From: a virus
IMG/VR virus record: IMGVR_UViG_3300025840_000156
Location: 1 to 31,141 of that record
Length of the DNA stretch: 31,141 bases
Strand: one strand, 5' to 3'
Both the position numbers and the translations under genes were made by a program. The first letter of the stretch is position 1. Each line of letters starts with the position of its first letter. The notes under the pieces were generated by a model, which was not told the origin of the DNA, searched no databases, and worked only from the letters and a program-made list of their open reading frames with translations. Positions 17,182-25,918 of the stretch are shown piece by piece.

Positions 17182-19470
17182 ATGCAGGTAAAAAAGCGAG
17201 ACGGCACACTAGAAGATTTAAACATAGACAAACTACACAAAGTTGTTATGTATGCTTGTGAAGACATCTCAGGTGTGAGTGCATCAGAAGTAGAAATACA
17301 TTCTCAAATACAATTTTTCGACTCAATAGCAACAGAAGATATTCAAGAAACACTTATTAAAAGTGCGGCAGATTTAATATCAGAAGAAACACCAAACTAT
17401 CAATATGTAGCAGGTAGATTAATCAACTATCATTTGCGTAAGCAAGTGTATGGAGTATTTGAGCCACCTTGTTTGTGCGATATTATTCAAAAAAATATTG
17501 ATAAAGGTTTTTATGATGCAGAATTTACAGAGTTATACACAAAAGATCAAATCAATGAACTAAATGATCATATCAAACATGACCGAGATGAAGTATTAAC
17601 TTATGCGGCTATGGAACAATTTCGTGGTAAGTATCTAGTACAGAATAGAACAACAGGGGAAATATTTGAAACTCCACAAGTTGCATATATGATGATTGCG
17701 GCAACATTGTTTGCCAAATACCCAGAAGAAACAAGATTACAATATGTAAAAGCATATTATGATGCTATCAGCACATTTAAAATTTCCCTACCTACACCAG
17801 TTATGGCAGGTGTTAGAACACCACAAAGACAATTCAGCAGTTGCGTATTGATTGAAACTGATGACAGTTTGGACAGCATTAATGCCACTAGTGCCAGTAT
17901 TGTAAAATATGTAAGTCAGAAAGCAGGTATAGGTATTGGAGCAGGTAGTATTAGAGCAGTAGGGTCAGCCATTAGAAACGGTGATGCAACTCACACAGGA
18001 GTTATCCCTTTTTATAAAATGTTCCAGTCAGCAGTTAAGAGTTGTAGTCAAGGTGGTGTAAGAGGCGGAGCCGCCACACTATACTATCCTATTTGGCATT
18101 TAGAAGTTGAGGACTTACTAGTATTAAAGAATAATAAGGGCACAGAGGATAACAGAGTACGTCATATGGACTATGGTGTACAGTTTAACAAACTTATGTA
18201 TGAAAGGCTCATCAGCGGTGGTAACATCACATTGTTCTCGCCTAAGGATGTACCTGGTTTATATGATGCCTTTTTTGCAGACCAAGACAAGTTCAAAGAA
18301 TTATATGAAGCGGCAGAACGTAAAACCAGTATTAGGAAAAAGACTATTCCTGCTATTGAATTGTTCAGTTCTTTTGTAACAGAAAGAAAGGATACAGGTA
18401 GAATTTACTTAATGAACGTTGATCATGCTAACACACATGGAGCATTTATAGAAGAGGTAGCACCAATAAAACAAAGTAATTTATGTTGTGAAATTGACCT
18501 ACCTACAAAACCATTAAATGATGCAAAAGACGAAGAAGGTGAAATTAGTTTATGCACTCTAAGTGCAATCAATTGGGGTGTAATTAAAGATTTATCTGAG
18601 ATGGATAAAATTTGTAATTTAGCAGTCAGAGGGTTGGACGAATTATTAGATTATCAGGAGTACCCTGTTATAGCGGCAGAGCTCAGCACAATGAAAAGGC
18701 GCCCATTGGGTATCGGTATTATTAATTTTGCATATTGGTTAGTTAAAAATGATACTAATTATCAAAATCCTAATTTGGAACTTGTAGATGAATGGGCTGA
18801 AGCATGGAGTTATTATTTGATCAAAGCCAGTGCAGATTTGGCTATTGAAAAAGGTACTATATCAGGAAATGCAGAAACAAAATATGGTAAAGGCATAACG
18901 CCTAATCAAACATACAAGAAAGACGTTGATGAATTAGTCAAGCATAAAGAAAGACAAGACTGGAAAGGTTTGCGTAAGCAACTTAAAGAAACAGGCATTC
19001 GTAACTCAACACTAATGGCACTTATGCCTGCTGAAACATCAGCACAAATTAGTAACAGCACAAACGGTATTGAGCCACCACGTAGTTATGTTAGCATCAA
19101 GCAAAGTAAACATGGTGTGTTAAAACAAGTGGTACCAGGCTTTCCATATTATAAAAAGAAATATGATTTACTATGGGAGCAGAAGTCCCCACAAGGGTAT
19201 TTAAAGATAATGGCGGTCCTACAAAAATACATAGATCAGGGAATTTCGGTAAATACATCTTACAATCCAGAACATTACGAAGATGAAAAAGTTCCAATGA
19301 GTGTACTTATACAAGACATCTTAATGTTCTATAAATATGGCGGCAAACAATTATACTATAATAACACTTATGACGGACAGGGTGAAATAGATGTACATAA
19401 AGAGGATAACCAAGAACAATTAGCAATAACAGAAATAGATGATGAAGATTGCGAGAGTTGTAAAATATAA
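17182..19470 (+). CDS. nrdA: Ribonucleoside-diphosphate reductase, class Ia large subunit
   Basis: A 762-aa protein closely resembling E. coli NrdA along its length (761 aa). It reduces NDPs to dNDPs for phage DNA synthesis together with NrdB. It has an N-terminal ATP-cone (from VKKRDGTLEDLNIDKLHKV), the redox pair C221 (RQFSSC) and C458 (ISLCTLS), the radical cysteine C435 with N433 and E437 (NLCCE), and the radical-transfer pair Y725-Y726. The C-terminal swinging arm ends in DCESCKI, a CxxC instead of the CxxxxC of E. coli, which may affect which reductant recharges it. Its stop overlaps nrdB by one base. The ATG follows GAGGACACAC, a good ribosome binding site. No intron or homing endonuclease interrupts the gene. 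Confidence 0.97.
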   Translation: MQVKKRDGTLEDLNIDKLHKVVMYACEDISGVSASEVEIHSQIQFFDSIATEDIQETLIKSAADLISEETPNYQYVAGRLINYHLRKQVYGVFEPPCLCDIIQKNIDKGFYDAEFTELYTKDQINELNDHIKHDRDEVLTYAAMEQFRGKYLVQNRTTGEIFETPQVAYMMIAATLFAKYPEETRLQYVKAYYDAISTFKISLPTPVMAGVRTPQRQFSSCVLIETDDSLDSINATSASIVKYVSQKAGIGIGAGSIRAVGSAIRNGDATHTGVIPFYKMFQSAVKSCSQGGVRGGAATLYYPIWHLEVEDLLVLKNNKGTEDNRVRHMDYGVQFNKLMYERLISGGNITLFSPKDVPGLYDAFFADQDKFKELYEAAERKTSIRKKTIPAIELFSSFVTERKDTGRIYLMNVDHANTHGAFIEEVAPIKQSNLCCEIDLPTKPLNDAKDEEGEISLCTLSAINWGVIKDLSEMDKICNLAVRGLDELLDYQEYPVIAAELSTMKRRPLGIGIINFAYWLVKNDTNYQNPNLELVDEWAEAWSYYLIKASADLAIEKGTISGNAETKYGKGITPNQTYKKDVDELVKHKERQDWKGLRKQLKETGIRNSTLMALMPAETSAQISNSTNGIEPPRSYVSIKQSKHGVLKQVVPGFPYYKKKYDLLWEQKSPQGYLKIMAVLQKYIDQGISVNTSYNPEHYEDEKVPMSVLIQDILMFYKYGGKQLYYNNTYDGQGEIDVHKEDNQEQLAITEIDDEDCESCKI

Positions 19471-20567
19471 TGACAGTTTTAAATACAAAAAATAGAGTAG
19501 ACCATACTAAAGTAAAAATGTTCTTAGACCCAACAGGAGGTCCTGTAGTACAACGATATGATACTCTTAAATACAAACAGTTTGATAAACTAACAGACAA
19601 ACAGTTAGGTTTCTTTTGGCGTCCAGAAGAAGTTGACATATTAAAAGATGCAACAGACTTTAAAAATTTATCAGAACACGAACAACATATCTTTACCTCC
19701 AACTTAAAGAGGCAAATACTATTGGATAGTGTACAGGGTCGCTCTCCCAATATTGCTTTTCTGCCTGTAGTGAGTCTACCAGAATTAGAAACCTGGATAG
19801 AGACTTGGGCATTTAGTGAAACTATACATAGTAGAAGTTACACACATATTATTAGAAATGTATATGCAAATCCTAGTAAAGTATTTGATGAGATGTTAGA
19901 TGTCAAAGAAATATGTGATTGTGCAGATAGTATCACAGAAAACTATGATAAACTTATAGAATATAATCTACTCAGAGATATAGGTAGTAAGAAATATGAC
20001 TTATATGAACATAAGAAACGTATATGGAAATGTTTGATGAGTGTAAACATATTAGAAGGCGTACGTTTTTATGTATCCTTTGCTTGTAGTTGGGCATTTG
20101 CTGAACTTAAAAGAATGGAAGGAAATGCAAAAATTATTAAACTTATTGCCAGAGACGAGAACGTTCACTTGGCTAGTACACAACAAATGCTAAAACTCTT
20201 ACCACTAGAGGATAATGACTTTGCTAAGATTAAAAAAGAAACAGCAGAAGAATGTAAGCAGATGTTTATAGATGCGGTAGAGCAAGAAAAAACATGGGCA
20301 GAATATTTATTTAAAGACGGAAGTATTATTGGTCTAAATGCTGAACTATTAAAACAATATGTTGAGTTTATTGCGGCCAAACGAATGCATGCCGTTGGGT
20401 TAGAAAAGATATATAATAGTGGTACAAACCCATTACCGTGGACTCAACAATGGATTACAGGTAGTTCAGTACAGGTTGCACCACAAGAGACAGAAATATC
20501 ATCTTACGTCATAGGTGGAACGAAACAAGACGTAGATGGAAACACATTTAAAGGCTTTAATTTATGA
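19470..20567 (+). CDS. nrdB: Ribonucleoside-diphosphate reductase, class Ia small subunit
   Basis: A 365-aa beta subunit very similar to E. coli NrdB. It holds the diiron centre and tyrosyl radical that start catalysis in NrdA. Visible ligands are D86 (LLDSVQGRS), E117 and H120 (SETIH), E196 (VNILEG), E230 and H233 (ARDENVH). The radical tyrosine is Y124 (HSRSYTHI). Because this Tyr is present, it is a class Ia/b-type radical enzyme and not the class Ic or metal-free type. The C-terminal tail contains APQETEISSYVIGG, as in the E. coli protein, and probably docks on NrdA. It is translationally coupled with nrdA (TAATG) and with the LSm-like gene downstream (ATGA). Confidence 0.97.
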   Translation: MTVLNTKNRVDHTKVKMFLDPTGGPVVQRYDTLKYKQFDKLTDKQLGFFWRPEEVDILKDATDFKNLSEHEQHIFTSNLKRQILLDSVQGRSPNIAFLPVVSLPELETWIETWAFSETIHSRSYTHIIRNVYANPSKVFDEMLDVKEICDCADSITENYDKLIEYNLLRDIGSKKYDLYEHKKRIWKCLMSVNILEGVRFYVSFACSWAFAELKRMEGNAKIIKLIARDENVHLASTQQMLKLLPLEDNDFAKIKKETAEECKQMFIDAVEQEKTWAEYLFKDGSIIGLNAELLKQYVEFIAAKRMHAVGLEKIYNSGTNPLPWTQQWITGSSVQVAPQETEISSYVIGGTKQDVDGNTFKGFNL

Positions 20568-20884
20568 TAATAGAACTAAAAGAATTACTTGGTAAAGTAG
20601 TTACAATTAAAACACTAACAGGTTTAGAAATGATAGGTACATTGATATCTACTAATGACGAAAATAACTTAATTGTACTAACACATCCTAGAATGGTAGT
20701 ATTAGGAAACGGTGGAGAAGTTACAGATAGTTCTATCGCTGTGGTACCATTTACATTTACTTCTAAGACAGAACAAATTTCTTTTACTACTGATAAAGTA
20801 TTATCTGTAAGTGAAACTATAAAAGAAAGTGCTGAAGACTATTTAAAAATAGTAGAAGTAAAGACTGAAAAAGAAGAAAAATAA
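20564..20884 (+). CDS. Sm/LSm-like small protein
   Basis: A 106-aa protein. The first half, LLGKVVTIKTLTGLEMIGTL followed by ISTNDENNLIVLTHP, has the beta-strand pattern of the Sm1 motif (a strand, G-x-x-v-x-G-xL, then a N/D-rich turn) found in Sm, LSm and Hfq-like RNA-binding proteins. The second half is a beta strand plus a charged helix. It overlaps nrdB by 4 nt and so belongs to the nrd operon. A role in RNA binding or as an oligomeric adaptor is inferred from the fold only. Conserved small proteins of this type occur in T4-like marine phages. Confidence 0.6.
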   Translation: MIIELKELLGKVVTIKTLTGLEMIGTLISTNDENNLIVLTHPRMVVLGNGGEVTDSSIAVVPFTFTSKTEQISFTTDKVLSVSETIKESAEDYLKIVEVKTEKEEK

Positions 20885-20895
20885 TACAAAAAACT

Positions 20896-20903
20896 GATAA
20901 ATA
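20896..20903 (+). promoter_or_regulatory. T4-type late promoter (GATAAATA), leaderless geometry
   Basis: The octamer is followed by tatgt and the ATG at 20909. It lies in the only gap (24 nt) between the nrd operon and the PAAR gene. There is no Shine-Dalgarno sequence. Confidence 0.65.
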
Positions 20904-20908
20904 TATGT

Positions 20909-21181
20909 ATGCCTAATACATGTCCAGTTTTTGCCAGTGGTACAGTAAGTGCCATTATTATCAATACAGGTGCTCCCTCAGTACTTGTAGAAGGCAAGCC
21001 TATTAGTTTAGTAGGAGACCAAGTTGCTCCTCATGGCGAGCCCCCTCACAGTTCCTCTTTCGTAGTGAATGGTTCAGCATCAGTATTTGCTGAAGGACGA
21101 CCTATTACTCTTGTAGGCAGTGGTACTACATGTGGACACCCTATTACCTTTGGTTCAGCAACAGTATTTGCAGGTTTCTAA
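20909..21181 (+). CDS. PAAR-motif spike-tip protein
   Basis: A 90-aa PAAR protein. It has repeated segments of the type VSAIIINTGAPSVLVEGKPI and SASVFAEGRPITLVG, with candidate zinc ligands H42 (APHG), H47 (PPHSS), C75 and H77 (TTCGHPI). PAAR proteins form a cone that sharpens the tip of the membrane-piercing spike of contractile tails (T4 gp5.4 and type VI secretion tips). It is thus a virion protein of the baseplate. The stop overlaps the start of the radical SAM gene (TAATG), an unusual partner. The late promoter 5 nt before the ATG implies late, possibly leaderless expression. Confidence 0.9.
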   Translation: MPNTCPVFASGTVSAIIINTGAPSVLVEGKPISLVGDQVAPHGEPPHSSSFVVNGSASVFAEGRPITLVGSGTTCGHPITFGSATVFAGF

Positions 21182-22194
21182 TGCCTAATCTGGTTTCGGT
21201 CAAAGGCCCTCATGCCAGAAATGACAACGATTTTATAAGAATACAATGGAATATGGGTAACTCATGTAATTACGAATGTGAGTATTGTCCTACTCAATTA
21301 CATGATGGAACTAAACCCTGGCTTAGTAAAGATCAATATATAGATGCAATAAATAAATTTTCTAAATATTATAATAGTCTAGGCAAACGTATAGACTACG
21401 AATTAATAGGAGGAGAGGTTACTGTAATACCTGGATTTGAGGATATTATAAGAACTATAAGCGAATACAACACAACTAGTACAGTATATACAAATGCCAG
21501 TAGAACAGTTAATTGGTGGTCTAAGGCTAAGTATTATATGAATGCAGTTGTATTAACATATCATCCCCTATCACAAGAAAAACAACATTTTATAGATGTT
21601 ATAAATGAAATTAAAGAGCATGTTTTTATAGATATAAACATAGCAGGTATAGGCGGACAAGTAGAAGACTTAGGAAATTTTGTAGAAGAACTAAGAAATC
21701 TATTTATAGATTGTGAACACAACAATTATAATCATGTTAGTATATGTGTAAAAACTATGTATAAGAAGCTCTTAGGCCGTCATAGTAAGCAACAAACATA
21801 CTGGGAATATACAGATCAGGAAAAAGAAGTATTAGAAAGGCCAGGAATAAAGCAACAAGAAATTAGAAGAGAGTCAAATGTAGAGGATGATTTTCCTGTA
21901 CCAGATCCAAATGCATTTATGACAGAATTTTTATACGATGATGGAACAGCAGAATATGTACAGGGTCATCAAATAATAGATAAAGGACTTAATGCATTTA
22001 GAGGACTTAGATGCCATCTAGGTTTTGAAAGTTTAAATATAGATGCAAGTGGAGAGATTTACAGTAGTTGGTGCGGTGCGAAAAACTTTGGTAATATATC
22101 TAATAATTTTTGGGAGTTGCCTGAAACTAAAACTGTTTGCCCTTTTGATTTTTGTAACAATATATCTGATATCTCTATAACAAAGACTTTATAG
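21181..22194 (+). CDS. Radical SAM enzyme with SPASM/twitch-like C-terminal cysteines
   Basis: A 337-aa radical SAM protein. C29-x3-C33-x2-C36 (CNYECEYCP) binds the catalytic [4Fe-4S] cluster that cleaves S-adenosylmethionine. IDYELIGGEVTVIPGFEDII is the GGE motif that binds SAM. C-terminal cysteines (RCHLGFESLNIDASGEIYS, then WCGAKN, then VCPFDFCNN) resemble a SPASM or twitch domain holding an auxiliary cluster, typical of peptide- and protein-modifying enzymes. I chose the ATG at 21181, which overlaps the PAAR stop, over the earlier ATG at 21130, which would sit inside the PAAR gene. The 3' end overlaps the minus-strand gene by 20 nt. Substrate unknown; the coupled PAAR protein or a virion peptide are candidates (inference). 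Confidence 0.88.
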   Translation: MPNLVSVKGPHARNDNDFIRIQWNMGNSCNYECEYCPTQLHDGTKPWLSKDQYIDAINKFSKYYNSLGKRIDYELIGGEVTVIPGFEDIIRTISEYNTTSTVYTNASRTVNWWSKAKYYMNAVVLTYHPLSQEKQHFIDVINEIKEHVFIDINIAGIGGQVEDLGNFVEELRNLFIDCEHNNYNHVSICVKTMYKKLLGRHSKQQTYWEYTDQEKEVLERPGIKQQEIRRESNVEDDFPVPDPNAFMTEFLYDDGTAEYVQGHQIIDKGLNAFRGLRCHLGFESLNIDASGEIYSSWCGAKNFGNISNNFWELPETKTVCPFDFCNNISDISITKTL

Positions 22195-23161
22195 ATAATT
22201 TTTCACTGTTAGAAAATTCAGATAAAATTTCAAATATATTTTTTTGATAAGAGTCTCTTGTATTAAATTTTTGAATAGTCCAATCAGGAATATATGCATT
22301 AGTTACTACAGTGAAGGATTCTATATTATCAAAAATATGTCCTTTGTAAGAAATACATTTAATTTTTTTAAAAGATTTATTACTTTGTATATTAGGTAAT
22401 GAAGCATCCAAAATACTTATGCCGGTATCCTTGACATAATTTTTAAGCAGGTGCCAGCCCTCATTTGTTTGAGATAACTTATAGTTGGTTTGTTTGAAAC
22501 TATTAAATATTTTTTTTAAATTTTTAAATTCTGTAAAAGGTTTATAAAAAATATCTAAATCATATTCGTCTACTCCTTTTATATCATACAACCATTTACC
22601 TTGTTGGTCTATTACATGGTTTAGATTATTATAAACACATACACCAGGATGTATTTCCAATGTAAACTTTTTTTCTTCACACAATCTTATAATATGTTTT
22701 ACATCACAAAGATTATGATCATACAACATGTATTGTATTTTAGGTTTTATTTTAAAATCTAAATTTAAATTCTTAAATAATGTTTTATCTGCATTTGGAA
22801 CAATTATATCTAATGTGTTTTTATAGCCGTAGATTTTAAAACAGTATTCTATATCATATCCTAATGTATCTTTAATCTTTTTGCTGAAACCATTGCAGTT
22901 TATATTTACAACTATATCTGAACGTTTACAAAAGAATAGCAAATCCAATATTCTAGAGTATTCCATTGGATCTCCTAAAATACTATATAATGTAATTTGT
23001 TTTGGGGATTCTTTTTTAAGATATTTTTTTAAAAGGTTAAAATCTAATTCTTCGTTATCTATACGTCTTTTACCAAATCTATGGAATAACCAAGAACCTT
23101 GGTCTTCAACACAAATAAATTGATTATTTTTTGATGTAAGATCTATAAAGATATGTTCCAT
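22175..23161 (-). CDS. Radical-SAM-fold-like protein lacking the cluster cysteines
   Basis: A 328-aa protein on the opposite strand, convergent with the radical SAM gene and overlapping its 3' end by 20 nt. The segment ITLYSILGDPMEYSRILDLL followed by DIVVNINCNG imitates the radical SAM beta-strand pattern (G-x-P with a following TNG-like strand). No CxxxCxxC is present, so it is unlikely to bind the catalytic cluster. It could be a partner or recognition subunit of the neighbouring enzyme, or an unrelated TIM-barrel protein. A perfect TATAAATA octamer sits 5 nt before its ATG, so it is probably expressed late as a leaderless message. The body is Lys/Asn/Ile-rich, like the host phage. Confidence 0.65.
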   Translation of the reverse strand: MEHIFIDLTSKNNQFICVEDQGSWLFHRFGKRRIDNEELDFNLLKKYLKKESPKQITLYSILGDPMEYSRILDLLFFCKRSDIVVNINCNGFSKKIKDTLGYDIEYCFKIYGYKNTLDIIVPNADKTLFKNLNLDFKIKPKIQYMLYDHNLCDVKHIIRLCEEKKFTLEIHPGVCVYNNLNHVIDQQGKWLYDIKGVDEYDLDIFYKPFTEFKNLKKIFNSFKQTNYKLSQTNEGWHLLKNYVKDTGISILDASLPNIQSNKSFKKIKCISYKGHIFDNIESFTVVTNAYIPDWTIQKFNTRDSYQKNIFEILSEFSNSEKLSIKSLL

Positions 23162-23166
23162 ATCTC

Positions 23167-23174
23167 TATTTATA
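23167..23174 (-). promoter_or_regulatory. T4-type late promoter (TATAAATA), minus strand, leaderless geometry
   Basis: Read on the minus strand: TATAAATA, gagat, ATG (at 23161). The octamer matches the T4 consensus exactly and has the same 5-nt spacing as four plus-strand genes. No ribosome binding site is seen. Confidence 0.7.
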
Positions 23175-23194
23175 GATCTTTAAAATAATTAAAA

Positions 23195-24724
23195 TTATTC
23201 TTTGGTAGATGTAAAGTTTACAACTTGGTCGAAACTTGCACCGTCCCAATAAAATTCAGCAGATGCATCTAAATCTGTTTCTGCTCCACCTGCCGCGTAA
23301 ATACCTATAGTATATTCTTCAACTTTAGTTACGCCGCCTATTGTTCCTTTTACTGCAAAGTGATATTTACCTGGAACTGTAACACCTGTCATATTAGAAG
23401 TAGTATCAACATCTATTACACCTGTACTTGTATTAAAAGTAGCAAACGGTGGTACTGGACTAAAAGTTAAAACACTAACGTTAGAAGCACTTGCATTTAA
23501 ACCTACATTAACATTACCTGTTTGACCGTTAGCAAGTGAGATAACCATTCCTGATGGTAATGTGGATAGATTTACTTCTCCTACCTGAGGACTAACACCA
23601 ATGGACTTTGATAAAAGTTCTACATTTGCACCTGTTGATGTTATGAGTCCATCTATAAATGTAAGTGATCTTCCTCTCCCTGATACTTTTCCTTCATTTA
23701 CTATAAATGATTTAGTTTGTGATGAAGTTGCTGTGGGAGTTTGTTGAATATATTGTGCTGATAAACCTGCGATAATGGCAGTTGATATACTGGTACCATA
23801 TGCTGATTGGTAGTTAGATACATTACTGTGATCGGCAATACTAACATTAGAACCTATTGCGTAGATATCAACTTCTTCCCCTAGGTTACTTCCAGTTGAA
23901 GTACCAGTCCAAGTAGCATCGGCACCAAACCCACCTACATTATAACTAGAGTTATACGCACCCACAGTCATTACTTGATCTAAACCAGCAGGTGAGTAGT
24001 TATCTACATCTGATGCATTATTACCTGCTGAACAAATAACCATTAGATTGTGTGATTCTAATTCTTCTAATTTAGCATCTATAAGACTGTTTTTAGCAGT
24101 AGTCCATGGTATACATACTGTTTTAACTTTATTTGGTGTATTTGCTTGATGGTGTACTAGAACTTGGTTAAAAGCACCAATCATATCACCTACACTTAAA
24201 GCAACATTAGAACTATTCATTACCTTAACATTATGGACTTTTGCATCAGGTGAAACACCTATATTTTCTCCGTTGATAACACTACACATCGCAGTACCGT
24301 GTCCTGTGGAATCTGCATAATCCGGACTTCCATCAACAGTATATAAACTATGTAAATTATTAATAGTGGCATTTGCAAATTCTACGTGACTTGTGTTAAT
24401 ACCAGTATCTAATAGATAAACTTCAGAACCTGTTCCTGTATATAGAGGATTATATGCAGTTGCTAAACTATTAGATACATTGTTGCATAAATGTTTTAAG
24501 TGATCTGTTGAATACTGCGATGATAAATTTTCAGTTGCACTATCCAAAGAACTATGTAAAACACCTGCTATCGCGGCAAGTTGATCCGCTGTACATTCAA
24601 TTTTATAAGTTAAGTTAAAAGAATACGTTTCCGTAATCGTTGCTCCTGCGCCTGTAATAGCACTTTGAGCCGCTGTTGCGTCAGCATGTGTTCCGCTATC
24701 TAATGCTACAATATATGCCGCCAT
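23195..24724 (-). CDS. Subtilisin-type serine protease (S8) with C-terminal beta domain
   Basis: A 509-aa subtilase. Residues 1-55 (YIVALDSGTHADATAAQSAI ...) look like an I9-type propeptide or inhibitor fold. The catalytic triad is complete: D106 (LLDTGIN), H142 (STGHGTAMCS) and S312 (GTSISTA), with oxyanion Asn N235 (CSAGNN). After residue about 370, a Ser/Thr/Val-rich segment (LPSGMVISLANGQTG ...) resembles an Ig/cadherin-like domain, and the end (EFYWDGASFDQVVNF) resembles a short virion-attachment module. There is no signal peptide. Such proteases in phages may mature virion or other proteins; a role in the modification cluster is inference. Reverse orientation with a minus-strand late promoter 47 nt upstream and a GGAG ribosome binding site. 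Confidence 0.88.
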   Translation of the reverse strand: MAAYIVALDSGTHADATAAQSAITGAGATITETYSFNLTYKIECTADQLAAIAGVLHSSLDSATENLSSQYSTDHLKHLCNNVSNSLATAYNPLYTGTGSEVYLLDTGINTSHVEFANATINNLHSLYTVDGSPDYADSTGHGTAMCSVINGENIGVSPDAKVHNVKVMNSSNVALSVGDMIGAFNQVLVHHQANTPNKVKTVCIPWTTAKNSLIDAKLEELESHNLMVICSAGNNASDVDNYSPAGLDQVMTVGAYNSSYNVGGFGADATWTGTSTGSNLGEEVDIYAIGSNVSIADHSNVSNYQSAYGTSISTAIIAGLSAQYIQQTPTATSSQTKSFIVNEGKVSGRGRSLTFIDGLITSTGANVELLSKSIGVSPQVGEVNLSTLPSGMVISLANGQTGNVNVGLNASASNVSVLTFSPVPPFATFNTSTGVIDVDTTSNMTGVTVPGKYHFAVKGTIGGVTKVEEYTIGIYAAGGAETDLDASAEFYWDGASFDQVVNFTSTKE

Positions 24725-24770
24725 TATGAATCTCCATACGTTTAAGTTTATGATAACTAATTACTATATG

Positions 24771-24778
24771 TATTTATC
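24771..24778 (-). promoter_or_regulatory. T4-type late promoter (GATAAATA), minus strand
   Basis: The reverse complement of tatttatc in the 79-nt divergent region. It gives a leader of about 41 nt with GGAG before the subtilase ATG. The same region must also hold the plus-strand start signals for 24804, but no octamer or ribosome binding site was seen for that gene. Confidence 0.65.
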
Positions 24779-24803
24779 AAATTAACAGTATTTTTATTTT
24801 TTT

Positions 24804-25895
24804 ATGGAAACTAATATACAATTAGGAAAAGACCCAGGATTAGAAATAGATATTTCTCCTGCATTTTATGTAAAGTTCTTTGCAACAAAGACTGACAAAT
24901 CTGTAATTGCATGTGCTGATGAATTACTTAAAGATATGGATAAACTTAATTTATCTTTAAGTGGTGGATTAGACAGTCAATTTAGTTTAGCATTAGCAAA
25001 ACACTTAGGTAAAGATGTAACAGCATATACATATAGATCTATTTGGAACGGTACATTTTGTAATGTAGAAGATGTTTACATGGCACAACATATGGCTGAT
25101 ATAAATGATGTAAAATTAAATATTATAGATATAGATCTAAATAAATTTTTTAGTGAAAGAAAACATTTAAGTTACGGTAAAGATTTTGCTAATCATAGTC
25201 CACAATTAGCAGTACATCTATATTGGTTAGATTTATTACATTCTAAATATAAAATAAAAAATATTTTAATGGGGGGAGACCCGCCTTTATTTAAGTATGC
25301 ATCTGAAGAAACTGGTACTGGTAAAATTAGAATGAATGATGCTTTTTATCATGATATACTTGCGCCTTATTATCTATTTTGTAAATCTAAAGGAATACTT
25401 TGTCTTAGAGATATATACTACCATAACCCTGAAATAGTATATGCAGGTTTCAAAAACAATATAGATGTAGTTAATAAACAAAAAATTTATATAGAGAATG
25501 ATAGCAGAATGGTAAAAACACCTGACACTCAAGAGTACATCTCTACAAGTCCCTATTTAACTGACAATTATATTTTTAAATATCAATGGTATAACAATAT
25601 TATAGATGGGTTGATACCTCAAAAATCAGAAATAACAGGTTTTGAAACACTAAAGAAAATATTAGCATCAGAAAGCGGAATTTATAATAGATTCGATCAA
25701 TTATACAGATTGCCTATGCAGGATATTGCAGTAGACTCAGTTAAAATGATGTTAAAAACAAAAAATCGGAATATAAGAAGAAGAGGTCGTAATGTAATTA
25801 TGCCAGAAACTTTAAATAAATTATTTTTAGAATATCAAAAACAAGTAATAAACACAGAAGCAACTCCAGTTAACCGATACAGTTTCGATTTTTAA
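24804..25895 (+). CDS. PP-loop ATPase, asparagine-synthase-like
   Basis: A 363-aa protein of the adenine-nucleotide alpha hydrolase/PP-loop fold. LSLSGGLDSQFSLALAK (SGGLDS at 53-58) is the pyrophosphate-binding loop, and ILMGGDPPLFKYA resembles the second asparagine-synthase motif (GxxaDExf). There is no N-terminal glutaminase (class II amidotransferase) domain, so any amide donor would be free ammonia or a partner. Phage homologues of asparagine synthase can amidate or adenylate small molecules or proteins. It could also be a QueC/TilS-like modifier; the SGG-type loop does not decide. It starts 80 nt from the divergent subtilase gene and may be the last member of the modification cluster. 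No ribosome binding site or promoter is obvious. Confidence 0.75.
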   Translation: METNIQLGKDPGLEIDISPAFYVKFFATKTDKSVIACADELLKDMDKLNLSLSGGLDSQFSLALAKHLGKDVTAYTYRSIWNGTFCNVEDVYMAQHMADINDVKLNIIDIDLNKFFSERKHLSYGKDFANHSPQLAVHLYWLDLLHSKYKIKNILMGGDPPLFKYASEETGTGKIRMNDAFYHDILAPYYLFCKSKGILCLRDIYYHNPEIVYAGFKNNIDVVNKQKIYIENDSRMVKTPDTQEYISTSPYLTDNYIFKYQWYNNIIDGLIPQKSEITGFETLKKILASESGIYNRFDQLYRLPMQDIAVDSVKMMLKTKNRNIRRRGRNVIMPETLNKLFLEYQKQVINTEATPVNRYSFDF

Positions 25896-25918
25896 AATAC
25901 ACAAAAATACCAAATAAT

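Noticed and set aside
21130-21180. ATG 21130 as start of the radical SAM protein
   Set aside because: It would sit inside the PAAR gene; ATG 21181 overlaps the PAAR stop in the usual TAATG manner, and the family motif needs no extra N-terminal residues.
22175-23161. Second active radical SAM enzyme
   Set aside because: No CxxxCxxC cluster motif anywhere in the protein, so catalysis of that type is not supported.
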